Below, in pieces: positions 7,806-16,336 of a stretch of DNA of 64,000 nt; the first letter of the stretch is position 1, and every line of letters starts with the position of its first letter. Location: positions 1,413,989 through 1,477,988 of the forward strand of contig JAMPDC010000001.1 in NCBI GenBank assembly GCA_023665865.1, in the 5' to 3' direction. Origin of the DNA: Staphylococcus sp. Lineage in GTDB: Bacteria; Bacteroidota; Bacteroidia; Bacteroidales; Muribaculaceae. The notes under the pieces were generated by a model. It did not search any database, was not told the origin of the DNA, and saw only the letters and a program-made list of their open reading frames with translations. A program made the position numbers and the translations under genes.

Positions 7806-9182
7806 TTGGATACAGACCCTTTACCGGCCACAGAACAGGTGGCAAGCCTACTTCTTGACATTATCAACACTCCCCTCCTGAGCGTCTCAACCATGGGCAC
7901 GAGCCAGATTGTGGCTCTTGTGCTTGCTGTGCTCGCCCTCTTCATCTCAGGCTTCGTCTCCGGGAGTGAGATCTCATTTTTCTCATTGACGCCGCTGCAA
8001 TACGACGAGCTTGAAGACAGTCCGTCGGGCAACAGGGTACTCCGCTTGCTGCGGACCCCCGAACGTCTGCTCGCAACGATCCTGATCATCAACAATTTGG
8101 TCAATGTGACCATCGTCGTGCTCTGCAACTTTGCCCTCGGACCGATATTCGCAGGGATGAGCGCCGTGTGGAGCTTCATCTTGCAGACCGTCATCCTTAC
8201 CTTCCTGATCCTTCTTTTCGGCGAGATTCTTCCGAAGCTATATGCCAACTCCAACAATATGGGCTGGGCCAAGATGGCTGCGCCGGTGATGGAGGGTGGC
8301 ATCAAGGTCTTCTATCCCCTTTCGTCGATCCTCGTCAAGAGCGGAAGCATCGTCAAGAAAGTCGTCACCAAGAAAGATACCACTGTCACTGCCGACGATC
8401 TCTCGCAGGCGCTTGAGATAGCCCAGGTCAGCGACAATGACAACAAGGATATGCTCGAAGGCATCCTGAAGTTTGGCGACACGACCGCATCGGAAGTGAT
8501 GACACCGCGCGTCGACGTGACCGGCCTCGATGTCGACGACGATTTCGCCGAGGTGATGAAGGTTGTGATCGAAAGCGGCTTTGCCCGTCTCCCGGTCTAT
8601 GAGAATAACATGGACAACATCAAGGGTGTGCTCTATTCCCGCGACCTTCTGCCCTATGTAGGGCGCAAGGAGGAAGGATTTGAGTGGCAGAAATTGATGC
8701 GCGAGCCATATTATGTCCCCGAATCACGCATGATCGACGACCTTCTCGAAGATTTCCGCTCTCGGCGGGTGCATCTGGCTATCGTTGTCGACGAGTTTGG
8801 AGGCACACAGGGCATCGTGACACTCGAAGATGTGCTCGAGGAGATTGTCGGCGACATTGACGACGAATATGACGTGGAGGAGAAGACCTACCGCCGTCTC
8901 CCCGACGACACATATATTTTTGAAGGCAAGACGCTGCTCAACGACTTCTTCCGTGTGACAGATCTCGACGAAGAGGAATATGCACCTGTCACGGAAGACT
9001 GCGAGACGCTTGCCGGAATGATGCTCGCCATCAAGGGTGACTTCCCCAAGGAGAAGGAGTCGATCGTCTATGGCCGCTGTCGTTTCCTTGTGCTGTCTAT
9101 CCATCAACACCGCATAGTCAACATCCGCGTCAAAGTCATGCCTGAGGTGCAGACCGACCAAATGACCGCGACCCACTCCTGA
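7806..9182 (+). CDS. gldE: Gliding-motility-type CBS/transporter-associated membrane protein GldE
   Basis: A 458-residue inner-membrane protein of the CNNM/CorC-like family. Residues ~28-180 are the DUF21-type membrane domain (IVALVLAVLALFISGFVSGSEISFFSL; LLFGEILPKLYA). Two CBS domains follow (EVMTPRVDVTGL; VDEFGGTQGIVTLEDVLEEIVGDI), then the C-terminal transporter-associated domain. The start is TTG at 7806, chosen because family members begin with a similar short acidic N-terminus; an ATG at 7893 would drop 29 residues. The gldE-gldD-phosphopantetheinyl transferase order is common in Bacteroidales, where GldE is kept without gliding. Confidence 0.9.
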   Translation: MDTDPLPATEQVASLLLDIINTPLLSVSTMGTSQIVALVLAVLALFISGFVSGSEISFFSLTPLQYDELEDSPSGNRVLRLLRTPERLLATILIINNLVNVTIVVLCNFALGPIFAGMSAVWSFILQTVILTFLILLFGEILPKLYANSNNMGWAKMAAPVMEGGIKVFYPLSSILVKSGSIVKKVVTKKDTTVTADDLSQALEIAQVSDNDNKDMLEGILKFGDTTASEVMTPRVDVTGLDVDDDFAEVMKVVIESGFARLPVYENNMDNIKGVLYSRDLLPYVGRKEEGFEWQKLMREPYYVPESRMIDDLLEDFRSRRVHLAIVVDEFGGTQGIVTLEDVLEEIVGDIDDEYDVEEKTYRRLPDDTYIFEGKTLLNDFFRVTDLDEEEYAPVTEDCETLAGMMLAIKGDFPKEKESIVYGRCRFLVLSIHQHRIVNIRVKVMPEVQTDQMTATHS

Positions 9183-9188
9183 AAGCCG

Positions 9189-9815
9189 ATGATCTCTCCC
9201 GGCAAAAAGAATCAGAACACACATTCCCGCCGCCACACCGCCGCTGTCGCAGCCGTGGTGATGGTTCTGCTCTCTGTCCTATGCTCGTGTGGCGGCGGGC
9301 AGCAGTCGCCTGTCCCAAAACCCGAGGGGTGGCCACGCATCGAGATGCCGGCTCCGGAGTTCACCCTCCATCGGCATGACGGCGTCGAACTGCTTTTCAA
9401 TTCCAACGCTACCGTCAACGCCAGGCGTGAAGGCGAAGCCATGTGGATAGATGTCAGGTATCCCAATGCGGCGGGAGGGCAGATATTTCTCAGCCTCACA
9501 AAAGCCGACGGAACCGATGCGCTGCAGGCCGCCATCGACAACCGCCACGAACGCATGGCTCTCAACAGCGGCGGTGCGAGCACCGAACTGACCGAACTCG
9601 TATCGGAAGGAGGATGGGTGTGCGAACTTGCCGTCACGCGCAGTTCCGTCACCACTCCGGTCCAGATTCTTGCCTATGACCGTGAAGGTCATATCCTCTC
9701 CGGCGCCCTCTATTTCAACCTGCCGGCGGGTGCGGCTGCCGACTCGATCTCACCGGTGGTCCGCGCCGTCGGCCGCGATCTGACTGAAACACTCAAACAT
9801 CTTCGCTCCTCATGA
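9189..9815 (+). CDS. gldD: Gliding-motility-type lipoprotein GldD
   Basis: A 208-residue lipoprotein with a long N-terminal basic and hydrophobic signal (VVMVLLSVLCSC, lipobox Cys near residue 34). The mature part starts PVPKPEGWPRIEMPAPEF, matching the GldD N-terminal pattern of Pro-Lys-Pro then Arg-Ile, and has RYPNAAGGQIFLSL in the middle. It lies 6 bp after gldE. GldD and GldE act together in the gliding apparatus of flavobacteria; in gut Bacteroidales the role is not established. Confidence 0.85.
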   Translation: MISPGKKNQNTHSRRHTAAVAAVVMVLLSVLCSCGGGQQSPVPKPEGWPRIEMPAPEFTLHRHDGVELLFNSNATVNARREGEAMWIDVRYPNAAGGQIFLSLTKADGTDALQAAIDNRHERMALNSGGASTELTELVSEGGWVCELAVTRSSVTTPVQILAYDREGHILSGALYFNLPAGAAADSISPVVRAVGRDLTETLKHLRSS

Positions 9816-10384
9816 CGCCTATCATCTCCACCGGGCAATATGATCTCTACGCTGCGCCTATCCCCACCGATGAGGCCGCGACCCGACATGAACGCGAACG
9901 CGCGGCAGCGGTCACGCTCATCAGGAGCGTGTTTGGTGAAGATGCCGGACTTGACCACACTCCCGAGGGAGCGCCGGTGGTCACCGGGACCACCCGTCCG
10001 GCACCGGTCTCACTCTCCCACGATACACACAGCTGTCTGCTCGCCGTCAGCCGCGATGGCCGGCCTGTCGGCGTCGACATCGAGCAAGCGCGAGCCCAGC
10101 TCACGAGAGTGTGCGGCAGGTTTCTCACCGACGCCGAACACCACCGCTTCGAGCACTGCGACGACAGAGACAAAACCACTTTCCTGCTACGCTGCTGGAC
10201 GGCTAAAGAGGCCGTCTACAAATGCGCGCTCACGCCCGGACTCGGACTCAAGGAAATAGAGCTCCACCCCGATGGGACGGCTGCGACTGCAAGGGGTATA
10301 ATATATAATATCAAGCACTTCCGCCACGGCGACGACGAGATTGTCGCAGCCGCGTCATTCTCCTTACCACAGACAGAACTTTAG
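9812..10384 (+). CDS. 4'-phosphopantetheinyl transferase superfamily protein
   Basis: Transfers the phosphopantetheine arm of CoA to a carrier protein. The family's Mg-binding signature is present: GVDIEQAR near residue 90, and WTAKEAVYKC near residue 130. At 190 residues it lies between the short AcpS and the long Sfp types, as is usual for Bacteroidetes. Its ATG overlaps the gldD stop (ATGA). Which carrier protein it serves is not evident. Confidence 0.88.
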   Translation: MTPIISTGQYDLYAAPIPTDEAATRHERERAAAVTLIRSVFGEDAGLDHTPEGAPVVTGTTRPAPVSLSHDTHSCLLAVSRDGRPVGVDIEQARAQLTRVCGRFLTDAEHHRFEHCDDRDKTTFLLRCWTAKEAVYKCALTPGLGLKEIELHPDGTAATARGIIYNIKHFRHGDDEIVAAASFSLPQTEL

Positions 10385-10388
10385 TCGT

Positions 10389-10428
10389 GACAGAGGCGTT
10401 GTTTATGATATACAACAAGCTCTCTGTC
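10389..10428. other. Imperfect hairpin before the DUF5119 gene
   Basis: GACAGAG (10389-10395) pairs with CTCTGTC (10422-10428), and GTTGT (10398-10402) with ACAAC (10412-10416). There is no T run, so it may be a leader structure rather than a terminator. It ends 9 bp before the chosen start codon. Confidence 0.4.
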
Positions 10429-10436
10429 TCAACTAC

Positions 10437-11543
10437 ATGGACCGTTCATACTTACATCACAAGATTTCGCTCCTCACGTTTGCGCTGGCATTGATATTGA
10501 TACCTGCACTGCAATCGTGTGGTTGCGGGTGTGGATGCTGCTGCGACGAACCCGACGTCAACAAGCCGGCCGTGTGGTATATGACAAATGTGGTTGCCTC
10601 GTATGACCGCGAGTGGTATTTCCCCACCTCCCCCCGCTATGACTGGACTGAGCATTGGCCCGACAATCTCGGGTTGGAACCCAACTCGCTGCTGTTTCCG
10701 CTACCGACCGGACTGAGGGTAGCCACATATACCTCGGCCGACAAAGCCGGCCACCACAATCTCGACACCTTTGGCGGAGATGTCCTCATGGACGAAGAGA
10801 CCACGGATCTGCTGCTCTACAACAACGACACGGAATATATCGTATTCAGCAACCCCGACAGTTTCAGTGAAGCCACCGCCACGACGCGCCGGCGCAACAT
10901 CGCCACCTATTCCGGCAACCGGAGTGTAGGATCCGACACGGTCAGCGAACCGGTGAGAAGCCAGCCCGACATGCTCTATCTGAAAGCGCTCCGCAAAAGC
11001 GTCCTTGATTCAATCGCCGATGCGGAGAGCCGAAACTCCCAACCGGACTCGGTCCACACTCTCGACGTGATGCTTGAGCCGGCCGTCTATGTCTATGTGG
11101 TCCATTTCACATTTGACAAGGGTCTGGAGCATGTGCTCAACTCCTCAGCGGCCATCTCCGGAATGTCGGCCGGTGTAAACCTGAGCACCGGAAATACCCT
11201 CGACGAGGCCTGCACTCTGATCTTTGACTGCACCCGGAGTTCCGACGGACTGACGGGAACCATGATGAGCTTCGGAGCGCCGGGCTATTGTCCCTCAAAT
11301 CAAAAACTTTACAATCCTAATAAACGTTATGGTGTTACATTAAGGGTCGTCCTTTCAAACACTAAAATTCTCTCGTTCACAGCCGATATCACAAGTCAGA
11401 TGGCTGCACAGCCGAGAGGAGGAGTGGTGATGGTGACAGGCCTTGAGATAAAGGACGAAGACGCCAAGCCCGCGGGCGGCGGCTCGTTTGACGTGACAGT
11501 TGATCCCTGGGGAGAGCCCAATGACTATGAGATCAATCTCTGA
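10437..11543 (+). CDS. DUF5119-type lipoprotein of a fimbrillin cluster
   Basis: A 368-residue lipoprotein. I place the start at the ATG at 10437, because the signal peptide (ISLLTFALALILIPALQSC) begins there; an upstream start would add a non-signal extension overlapping the transferase gene. The lipobox Cys opens an odd run, CGCGCGCCC. The body fits the DUF5119 pattern: FPLPTGLRVATYTSADKAG, then TFGGDVLMDEETTDLLLYNNDTEYIVF. DUF5119 proteins usually sit in fimbria (FimA/Mfa-like) gene clusters, as here. It is likely surface or periplasmic; the exact role is unknown. Confidence 0.75.
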   Translation: MDRSYLHHKISLLTFALALILIPALQSCGCGCGCCCDEPDVNKPAVWYMTNVVASYDREWYFPTSPRYDWTEHWPDNLGLEPNSLLFPLPTGLRVATYTSADKAGHHNLDTFGGDVLMDEETTDLLLYNNDTEYIVFSNPDSFSEATATTRRRNIATYSGNRSVGSDTVSEPVRSQPDMLYLKALRKSVLDSIADAESRNSQPDSVHTLDVMLEPAVYVYVVHFTFDKGLEHVLNSSAAISGMSAGVNLSTGNTLDEACTLIFDCTRSSDGLTGTMMSFGAPGYCPSNQKLYNPNKRYGVTLRVVLSNTKILSFTADITSQMAAQPRGGVVMVTGLEIKDEDAKPAGGGSFDVTVDPWGEPNDYEINL

Positions 11544-11620
11544 CAGCACTGCCGCCCATCCTTCAATCATCTTTTGAACTAAATAACATTATATTCATTA
11601 ACACTCAAAAACACACTATT

Positions 11621-12607
11621 ATGAAAAAGATTTTCCCAATGGCCGTGCTCGCACTCGCAGCGATCGGCGCTGTGAGCTGTAGCAGCGACGACGATGAAAA
11701 AGGGCTGAAAGATCCGACGAAGGACGCCATCTCCTTCAACCGCCCCTATGTGGTCAACTCGGTCAAAGACCGTGCGGCCTCCGCTAACATTGACTTTGAC
11801 AGCTTCTACGTGTGGGGCTTCGTCAACTATCCTGACTCCTACATCTTCGACAAGAATAAAGTGACAAAAAACGGCAGCGAGTGGGTCGTCGACAAAACTG
11901 AATATTGGTACACAGGCCAGAAATACTACTTCTCGGCCATCGCACCTGTCAGCGAGGATATCATCTTCAATCCTGTGACAGAAGCTGCCGACAATTATAC
12001 CGGCGGCGGTACCATCCAGTTTGACAACAGTGTCAACAACGGCCGGACCGACCTGGTCTATGCCTTCTCAGGCCCTATCAGCCACGAGACCACCAGCAGC
12101 ATCACCAAGGTTGGACTGACATTCAACCATCTACTCTCAAGAGTGATGTTCACGTTCACTAACAATGTTTCCCAGGCGACCTCGCTCGTGATCAAGAATC
12201 TTACCCTTCAGGGCGTCTATGCCAACGGCATCATCGACCTCAACGGCACAAATACGGAATGGCAGCCTACCGGCACACTTGATATCACCGACATCAAAGC
12301 TGACACCAAGATCGCCAACACAGAGAAGGTCATTTCGGAATCACGCCTTGTGATCCCGACAACCGAAAACTACGCAATCAGCTTCACCGTCGAAGTCTAC
12401 AACGGCAAGCAGCTCGTCGCAGAATACGACCACAACGTCTCTCTGCCTGAAGTCACCTTCGAAAAGGGCAACAGCTACAACTTCAACGCGACCTTCACAA
12501 GCCAGAACCTCAATCCTGAGACCACACTCGAACCGATTAAATTTACCGTCGACCAGGTCAACAGCTGGGTTAAAAACAATGTTAAAACTCCCGTCCCCGG
12601 CGCATAA
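11621..12607 (+). CDS. Fimbrillin family (Mfa-like) lipoprotein 1
   Basis: A 328-residue lipoprotein with signal MKKIFPMAVLALAAIGAVSC followed by the acidic SSDDDEKG. The fold features of Bacteroidales type V pilins are visible: ISFNRPYVVNSV, the EYWYTGQKYYFSAIAP strand pair, LTFNHLLSRVMFTFTN and VTFEKGNSYNFNATF. Pilins of this class are exported as lipoproteins, cleaved by a gingipain-like protease and polymerised by strand exchange. It is clearly paralogous to the next gene (same order of motifs). No dedicated anchor or tip protein is obvious, though the DUF5119 lipoprotein may serve. Confidence 0.82.
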   Translation: MKKIFPMAVLALAAIGAVSCSSDDDEKGLKDPTKDAISFNRPYVVNSVKDRAASANIDFDSFYVWGFVNYPDSYIFDKNKVTKNGSEWVVDKTEYWYTGQKYYFSAIAPVSEDIIFNPVTEAADNYTGGGTIQFDNSVNNGRTDLVYAFSGPISHETTSSITKVGLTFNHLLSRVMFTFTNNVSQATSLVIKNLTLQGVYANGIIDLNGTNTEWQPTGTLDITDIKADTKIANTEKVISESRLVIPTTENYAISFTVEVYNGKQLVAEYDHNVSLPEVTFEKGNSYNFNATFTSQNLNPETTLEPIKFTVDQVNSWVKNNVKTPVPGA

Positions 12608-12648
12608 GCATCGGAGATCATAAAAGGTTTGCTCAAACAACACACGTT

Positions 12649-13653
12649 TTGAAACATCCATTACTCATATCGACACTATTTCTCTCTATCCTCTTCGCCT
12701 CGTGCTCCGACAATGACGAGCCCGGCGGAGGGGAGAGGGGGAAATATGTCATTGAGTTTTCCAGACCATTTGTCAACCACATCTCACGTGCTGCCGGCCC
12801 AAGCACCGGAACACCCGGCTTTGACGCTTTCAACATCTATGGCTTCGTGAGCACCCCGGATTCACATATCTACGAGGGTGACATCGTCAGCGACCAAGGA
12901 GGCAAGTGGGTGTGTGAACGTCCGGAATACTGGTATCCCGACCAGATCTACCATTTCACCGCACTTGCGCCGGCCGATGGCAAAGGGGTGAAGTTCGAGC
13001 CCTCAACCACCGTTACCGACAAGCCCTCCGGCGGAGGCACCGTCAGCTATGATCTTGCGCAATCACAAGGCGCGGAAGACCTGCTATATTCTTTTGAGAC
13101 CGTGTCAACCGCCCGGATCTTTCCGCCCCAACCGGTCGAGATGCAGTTTGACCATCTGCTGTCGCAGATAAAATTCACCTTCTACAACGAGCTCAACAAT
13201 CCGCACTACTTTATCAATGTCAACTGGATTCAGATCAACAATGCCCCGTCGACAGGACGGATCGACATGACCGCCGAAGATCCGGCATGGCAACGCACCG
13301 ACGGATCGACCACATGGCTGCCTGTAGGCCAGGCCCACGTAATCCATACCGGCTCGCCTGTCAGCTCGCCGAGTGTCTGCGTGCTGCCGGTCGACATCTC
13401 AGGCATGTCAATCATGCTGAAGATCCAGGTTTTCTTCACCAAGGACCCCTACGGACAATCGGGCTACGCCGTCACCGACGAGCACACCGTCACCGTTCCC
13501 TTTCCGCCAGTCACTTTGCAGCGCGGACGCTCTTACAATCTGATATGCCATCTGACCAACACAAATGTCGATGGCGACGGCGACAAACTGCAACCGATCT
13601 CATTCACCGTCACCGAATGGGGGTGGATGTGGGACTATTTTGAAAATATCTGA
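12649..13653 (+). CDS. Fimbrillin family (Mfa-like) lipoprotein 2
   Basis: A 334-residue lipoprotein with signal KHPLLISTLFLSILFASC. The start is TTG at 12649; no ATG would keep the signal peptide. It shares with its upstream neighbour the blocks IEFSRPFV, FDAFNIYGFVSTPDSHIY, EYWYPDQIYHFTALAP, MQFDHLLSQIKFTF and VTLQRGRSYNLICHL, so the two arose by duplication. The genes are 41 bp apart and likely co-transcribed. Probably a minor or alternative pilin subunit. Confidence 0.8.
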   Translation: MKHPLLISTLFLSILFASCSDNDEPGGGERGKYVIEFSRPFVNHISRAAGPSTGTPGFDAFNIYGFVSTPDSHIYEGDIVSDQGGKWVCERPEYWYPDQIYHFTALAPADGKGVKFEPSTTVTDKPSGGGTVSYDLAQSQGAEDLLYSFETVSTARIFPPQPVEMQFDHLLSQIKFTFYNELNNPHYFINVNWIQINNAPSTGRIDMTAEDPAWQRTDGSTTWLPVGQAHVIHTGSPVSSPSVCVLPVDISGMSIMLKIQVFFTKDPYGQSGYAVTDEHTVTVPFPPVTLQRGRSYNLICHLTNTNVDGDGDKLQPISFTVTEWGWMWDYFENI

Positions 13654-13686
13654 CATGCGCTCACCCATCTAAACGATTTTCCTACA

Positions 13687-14568
13687 ATGCGATTCTCCAT
13701 CAAAAAAATACAACTGTCATTGCTGCTCGCACCGTGTCTGCTGGCAGCCTGTGGCGACGCCGACGAACCGTCGCTGCCTGTCGCCCCGCCTCCCGGCGAG
13801 ACTCAGGTTGCCATCGGTTTCACCTCGACTGTCGAAGGGATCAGTGATCCCGAAGTCACCGCCTCGCGTTCAGGCATAGTCAAGGATGTGGAATCAATCC
13901 GAGTCTACGCTGTCCAATGGAATTCAGACGGCAAGATTGACGGCTATCTGATGGAGGACGAACTCGTCTCACATGCAAAAGACGGGACATGGACAACCTC
14001 CGTGCCCTACTACTGGCCGGATTCGACGAAAACCCTGAGTTTTTTCGCCTACTCACCCTCCAACCTCAAATGGGAGTATAGAAATCCGGGCTCAGACCCC
14101 TATCAAACCCAATTTTTCTATGAACCGCCGCTTGATCCGAAAGACCAAGTCGACATCATCACTTCAGCGATCATCAATAAGATCAACTATTCGGCCACCC
14201 CAAGCAAGAAAGTGGATCTGCATTTCGGTCACCGTCTTGCCCAGGTTGTCTTTGACGTCAAAGGGGATGCCTCGCAACTGCGTTCGATCACACTGAAAAA
14301 TGTGATCGGCTGCGGACTCTACAATTTCGGCGAAAGCTGGGACACTCATACCTACAGCGACTGCATCGTCTCATATACCGTCGACGTGCCGCCAGATGGA
14401 AAGTTTGGCGATGACCAACGCCTCATGATCATCCCGCAACAGACCAAACCGGGGTGCACGATCGATGTGAAATACAACGACGGGACCACCAAGAGCGTGG
14501 ATTTCGCCTGGAAAACCCTCCACATGGGCGCAGTCGGCCACATAGTCATCAATTTGCCAAGCAAGTAG
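13687..14568 (+). CDS. Fimbrillin family lipoprotein 3 (divergent)
   Basis: A 293-residue lipoprotein with signal KIQLSLLLAPCLLAAC. It keeps the pilin-like order (VAIGFTSTVEG, PYYWPDSTKTLSFFAYSP, VDLHFGHRLAQVVFDVKG) but is more distant from the two paralogues upstream. It is 33 bp downstream of the second fimbrillin gene and is the last + gene before the convergent S24 repressor 10 bp away. It may be a tip or accessory subunit. Confidence 0.75.
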   Translation: MRFSIKKIQLSLLLAPCLLAACGDADEPSLPVAPPPGETQVAIGFTSTVEGISDPEVTASRSGIVKDVESIRVYAVQWNSDGKIDGYLMEDELVSHAKDGTWTTSVPYYWPDSTKTLSFFAYSPSNLKWEYRNPGSDPYQTQFFYEPPLDPKDQVDIITSAIINKINYSATPSKKVDLHFGHRLAQVVFDVKGDASQLRSITLKNVIGCGLYNFGESWDTHTYSDCIVSYTVDVPPDGKFGDDQRLMIIPQQTKPGCTIDVKYNDGTTKSVDFAWKTLHMGAVGHIVINLPSK

Positions 14569-14578
14569 ACATTCTTTT

Positions 14579-15277
14579 TCAATTCATCTCGTGATAGTTA
14601 AGGATCGTCTCCACGAGATATAGCGCCCGTATGTCGGCACGGGCCACATCCATGTCGTCATAGCAGGGATTATCGCTGTGCAGGATGACCATCCGCGGGT
14701 CGTGATGACGGCGGAGATACTTCACCATTCTGTAGTCGTCGAGTTCCACCACATATATCTGCCCCCAGAAAATGTTGCGCAGATCACTGATCGGTCGGAT
14801 TGCGACATAGCCTCCGTTGACGATACGGGGCTCCATGCTGTCGCCCCTCACCTTTACAATATTGGATCCGGGAGATATTCCAGGCACAGAAATAGTGCCG
14901 ACCGGCTTGATCTCGCCAAAGAGCTGCTCAAGACTGCGGCAACCGGCAGTCACGTCTATGTCATAGACAGGCGTACCGGCCGGAACCGGCTGCGGATCAA
15001 GCGATGAACTCAATGCAACCTCGCGTGCCACGACAGGTTTTTCGAACGGAAGGCCCACCCCTTCGCGCAACCATATCTTTGACACTCCCATGTCGACCAC
15101 TATACGGTTGATCAATCCCGAGGTCAGCGGAAGTTTGCCATTGAGTATTTTAGAGAGATTTGAAGGATCGAGACGCAGCAGAGCTGCCATGCGGCGCTGG
15201 GACAGACGGCGCAATTCCATCAGATAGCGCAAGCGTCCGATGATCTCAGCAGTGTCGGGGCGTGTAGAGTCTGGCAT
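14579..15277 (-). CDS. XRE-family repressor with LexA-like S24 domain
   Basis: A CI/LexA-like regulator. The N-terminal helix-turn-helix covers ~10-65 (RRMAALLRLDPSNLSKILNGKLPL). The C-terminal S24 protease fold has the catalytic Ser in RGDSMEP (residue 147) and Lys in MVKYLRR (residue 186), so stress-induced self-cleavage is possible, probably at the Ala-Gly pair at 111-112 or 100-101. I use the ATG at 15277; an ATG at 15289 would add MLIT but falls inside a TTATTAACA box. No phage genes surround it. It could bind the nearby box array, though the boxes' asymmetry argues more for DnaA. Confidence 0.85.
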   Translation of the reverse strand: MPDSTRPDTAEIIGRLRYLMELRRLSQRRMAALLRLDPSNLSKILNGKLPLTSGLINRIVVDMGVSKIWLREGVGLPFEKPVVAREVALSSSLDPQPVPAGTPVYDIDVTAGCRSLEQLFGEIKPVGTISVPGISPGSNIVKVRGDSMEPRIVNGGYVAIRPISDLRNIFWGQIYVVELDDYRMVKYLRRHHDPRMVILHSDNPCYDDMDVARADIRALYLVETILNYHEMN

Positions 15278-15279
15278 AG

Positions 15280-15706
15280 TTATTAACATCAGTTATTAAC
15301 ATTGGTGTTTTACCAACAAAAATACAACATTCTCATTCCATTGCCAAGTTAAATAACATTAATCGCTATAAATCAATCCGATATGCCCCGCAGTGCAATA
15401 ATTCTAACCGAGGTTCACGGAAAAGTTATTAACATTGCCCTCGACAGTTATCAACACTTTTGACCGGAGTTATTAACATCGTAGCAGCAGAGTTATTAAC
15501 ACACAAAGATATGTTTTAAACATCTCAATGGCACTTTTTAAACATTTTACCACGGATTTATCAACACAAAACATGCACTTATCTACACTCTTGTCGGGTT
15601 TTCAACACACAATGTTAATAACTATGTTAATAACTATGTCAATAACTCATCCACGCCTCATGTCAGCCTGGGAGAGCGGAGTGCTTGCAGAGGGCAATGT
15701 TAATAA
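15280..15706. repeat. Array of 14 TTATNNACA-type boxes; candidate chromosomal origin (oriC)
   Basis: Ten boxes face right: starts 15280, 15293, 15426, 15448, 15470, 15493, 15558, 15579 and a weaker one at 15599 (TTTTCAACA), plus a degenerate one near 15349. Four face left as TGTNNATAA: starts 15613, 15625, 15637, 15698. The commonest form is TTATTAACA; variants TTATCAACA, TTATCTACA and TTATTGACA keep TTAT and ACA. This fits the conserved ends of the DnaA box (TTATCCACA in E. coli). AT-rich tracts lie between the boxes, and no convincing gene lies here. dnaA is not in the window, which is common in Bacteroidetes. An alternative is an operator array for the S24 repressor. Confidence 0.5.
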
Positions 15707-15733
15707 CTTTTCGAAATAAATTTTGCAAAAGAT

Positions 15734-15764
15734 TTTGTCAATTCAAAAAAAGTCTCTACCTTTG
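15734..15764 (+). promoter_or_regulatory. Promoter of tRNA-Met
   Basis: TTTG at 15734-15737, a 19-bp spacer and TACCTTTG at 15757-15764 match the Bacteroidetes consensus exactly. It is 22 bp before the tRNA. Confidence 0.85.
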
Positions 15765-15786
15765 CCCTCGCAAAAGCAAAAATGAT

Positions 15787-15860
15787 GGCGAGATAGCTCA
15801 GTTGGTTAGAGCGTCGGATTCATAACCCGGAGGTCCCGAGTTCAATTCTCGGTCTCGCTA
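15787..15860 (+). tRNA. tRNA-Met (CAU anticodon)
   Basis: A 74-nt cloverleaf. The acceptor arm is GGCGAGA with TCTCGCT, the D arm GCTC/GAGC, the anticodon loop TTCATAA, and the T arm CCGAG/CTCGG around TTCAATT. The discriminator is A and CCA is not encoded. The regular G1-U72 and the A31-C39 mismatch next to the loop are noted. CAU could also belong to an initiator or a lysidine-modified Ile tRNA; the lack of three G-C pairs in the anticodon stem argues against an initiator. Confidence 0.92.
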
Positions 15861-15864
15861 CAAA

Positions 15865-15903
15865 AAAATCGGTCAGACTCGATGAGTCGGGCCGATTTTC
15901 TTT
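15865..15903 (+). terminator. Terminator after tRNA-Met
   Basis: A 16-bp stem with one mismatch (15865-15880 with 15884-15899) and a three-base loop ends in TTTTCTTT. It lies directly downstream of the tRNA. Confidence 0.85.
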
Positions 15904-15931
15904 GAAATTACAAAAAGAATTTGTAATTTTG
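15901..15931 (+). promoter_or_regulatory. Promoter of rpsU
   Basis: TTTG at 15901-15904, a 19-bp spacer and TAATTTTG at 15924-15931. The -33 element is part of the preceding terminator's T-rich tail. The leader before rpsU is ~105 nt. Confidence 0.8.
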
Positions 15932-16043
15932 CCCCGCATTTTTCGGACAATCAGCGGAAAATGCTGCCTAAGCGGTCACTCCGCCGGGCATTGAGTCCTG
16001 ATTGACACATTATTAATTTAAATTCAATAATCAAAGAACCACA

Positions 16044-16235
16044 ATGATCATCGTACAAGTAAAAGAAGGTGAGAACATCGAGAAAGCACTGAAGAAATTC
16101 AAGCGTAAATTTGAAAAAACCGGCATCGTACGCGAGCTCCGTTCACGTCAGGCTTTCCAGAAGCCCTCTGTGACCAACCGCAAGAAAATGATGAAGGCTG
16201 TTTACGTTCAGCACCTCCGTGCTAACGAGGAGTAA
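16044..16235 (+). CDS. rpsU: 30S ribosomal protein S21
   Basis: A 63-residue, strongly basic small-subunit protein that sits near the 3' end of 16S rRNA. The family pattern is clear: IVQVKEGENIEKALKKFKRK at the N-terminus, then RELRSRQAFQKPSVTNRKK. Length is as expected. It has its own promoter and a long leader, and it follows tRNA-Met. In Bacteroidetes S21 is thought to help hide the 16S tail that would pair with Shine-Dalgarno sites. Confidence 0.96.
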   Translation: MIIVQVKEGENIEKALKKFKRKFEKTGIVRELRSRQAFQKPSVTNRKKMMKAVYVQHLRANEE

Positions 16236-16336
16236 TCAATCATCCCCCAGTCAATCTGATTTTCGAATCAACCGAAAGGAGGCTGCTTACCCCCCGGACA
16301 TCACCCGAATTTATTTGAATAAGATACAAGCTATCG

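Noticed and set aside
10341-10436. Upstream start for the DUF5119 gene
   Set aside because: It would overlap the transferase gene and place 32 residues before a clear lipoprotein signal peptide.
15280-15706. CRISPR array
   Set aside because: Boxes are 9 bp, irregularly spaced and in two orientations; there are no spacers of even length and no cas genes.
15528-15719. 63-codon open frame within the box array
   Set aside because: Its MLITMLITMSIT repeats are just the phased boxes read in frame; no gene-like features.
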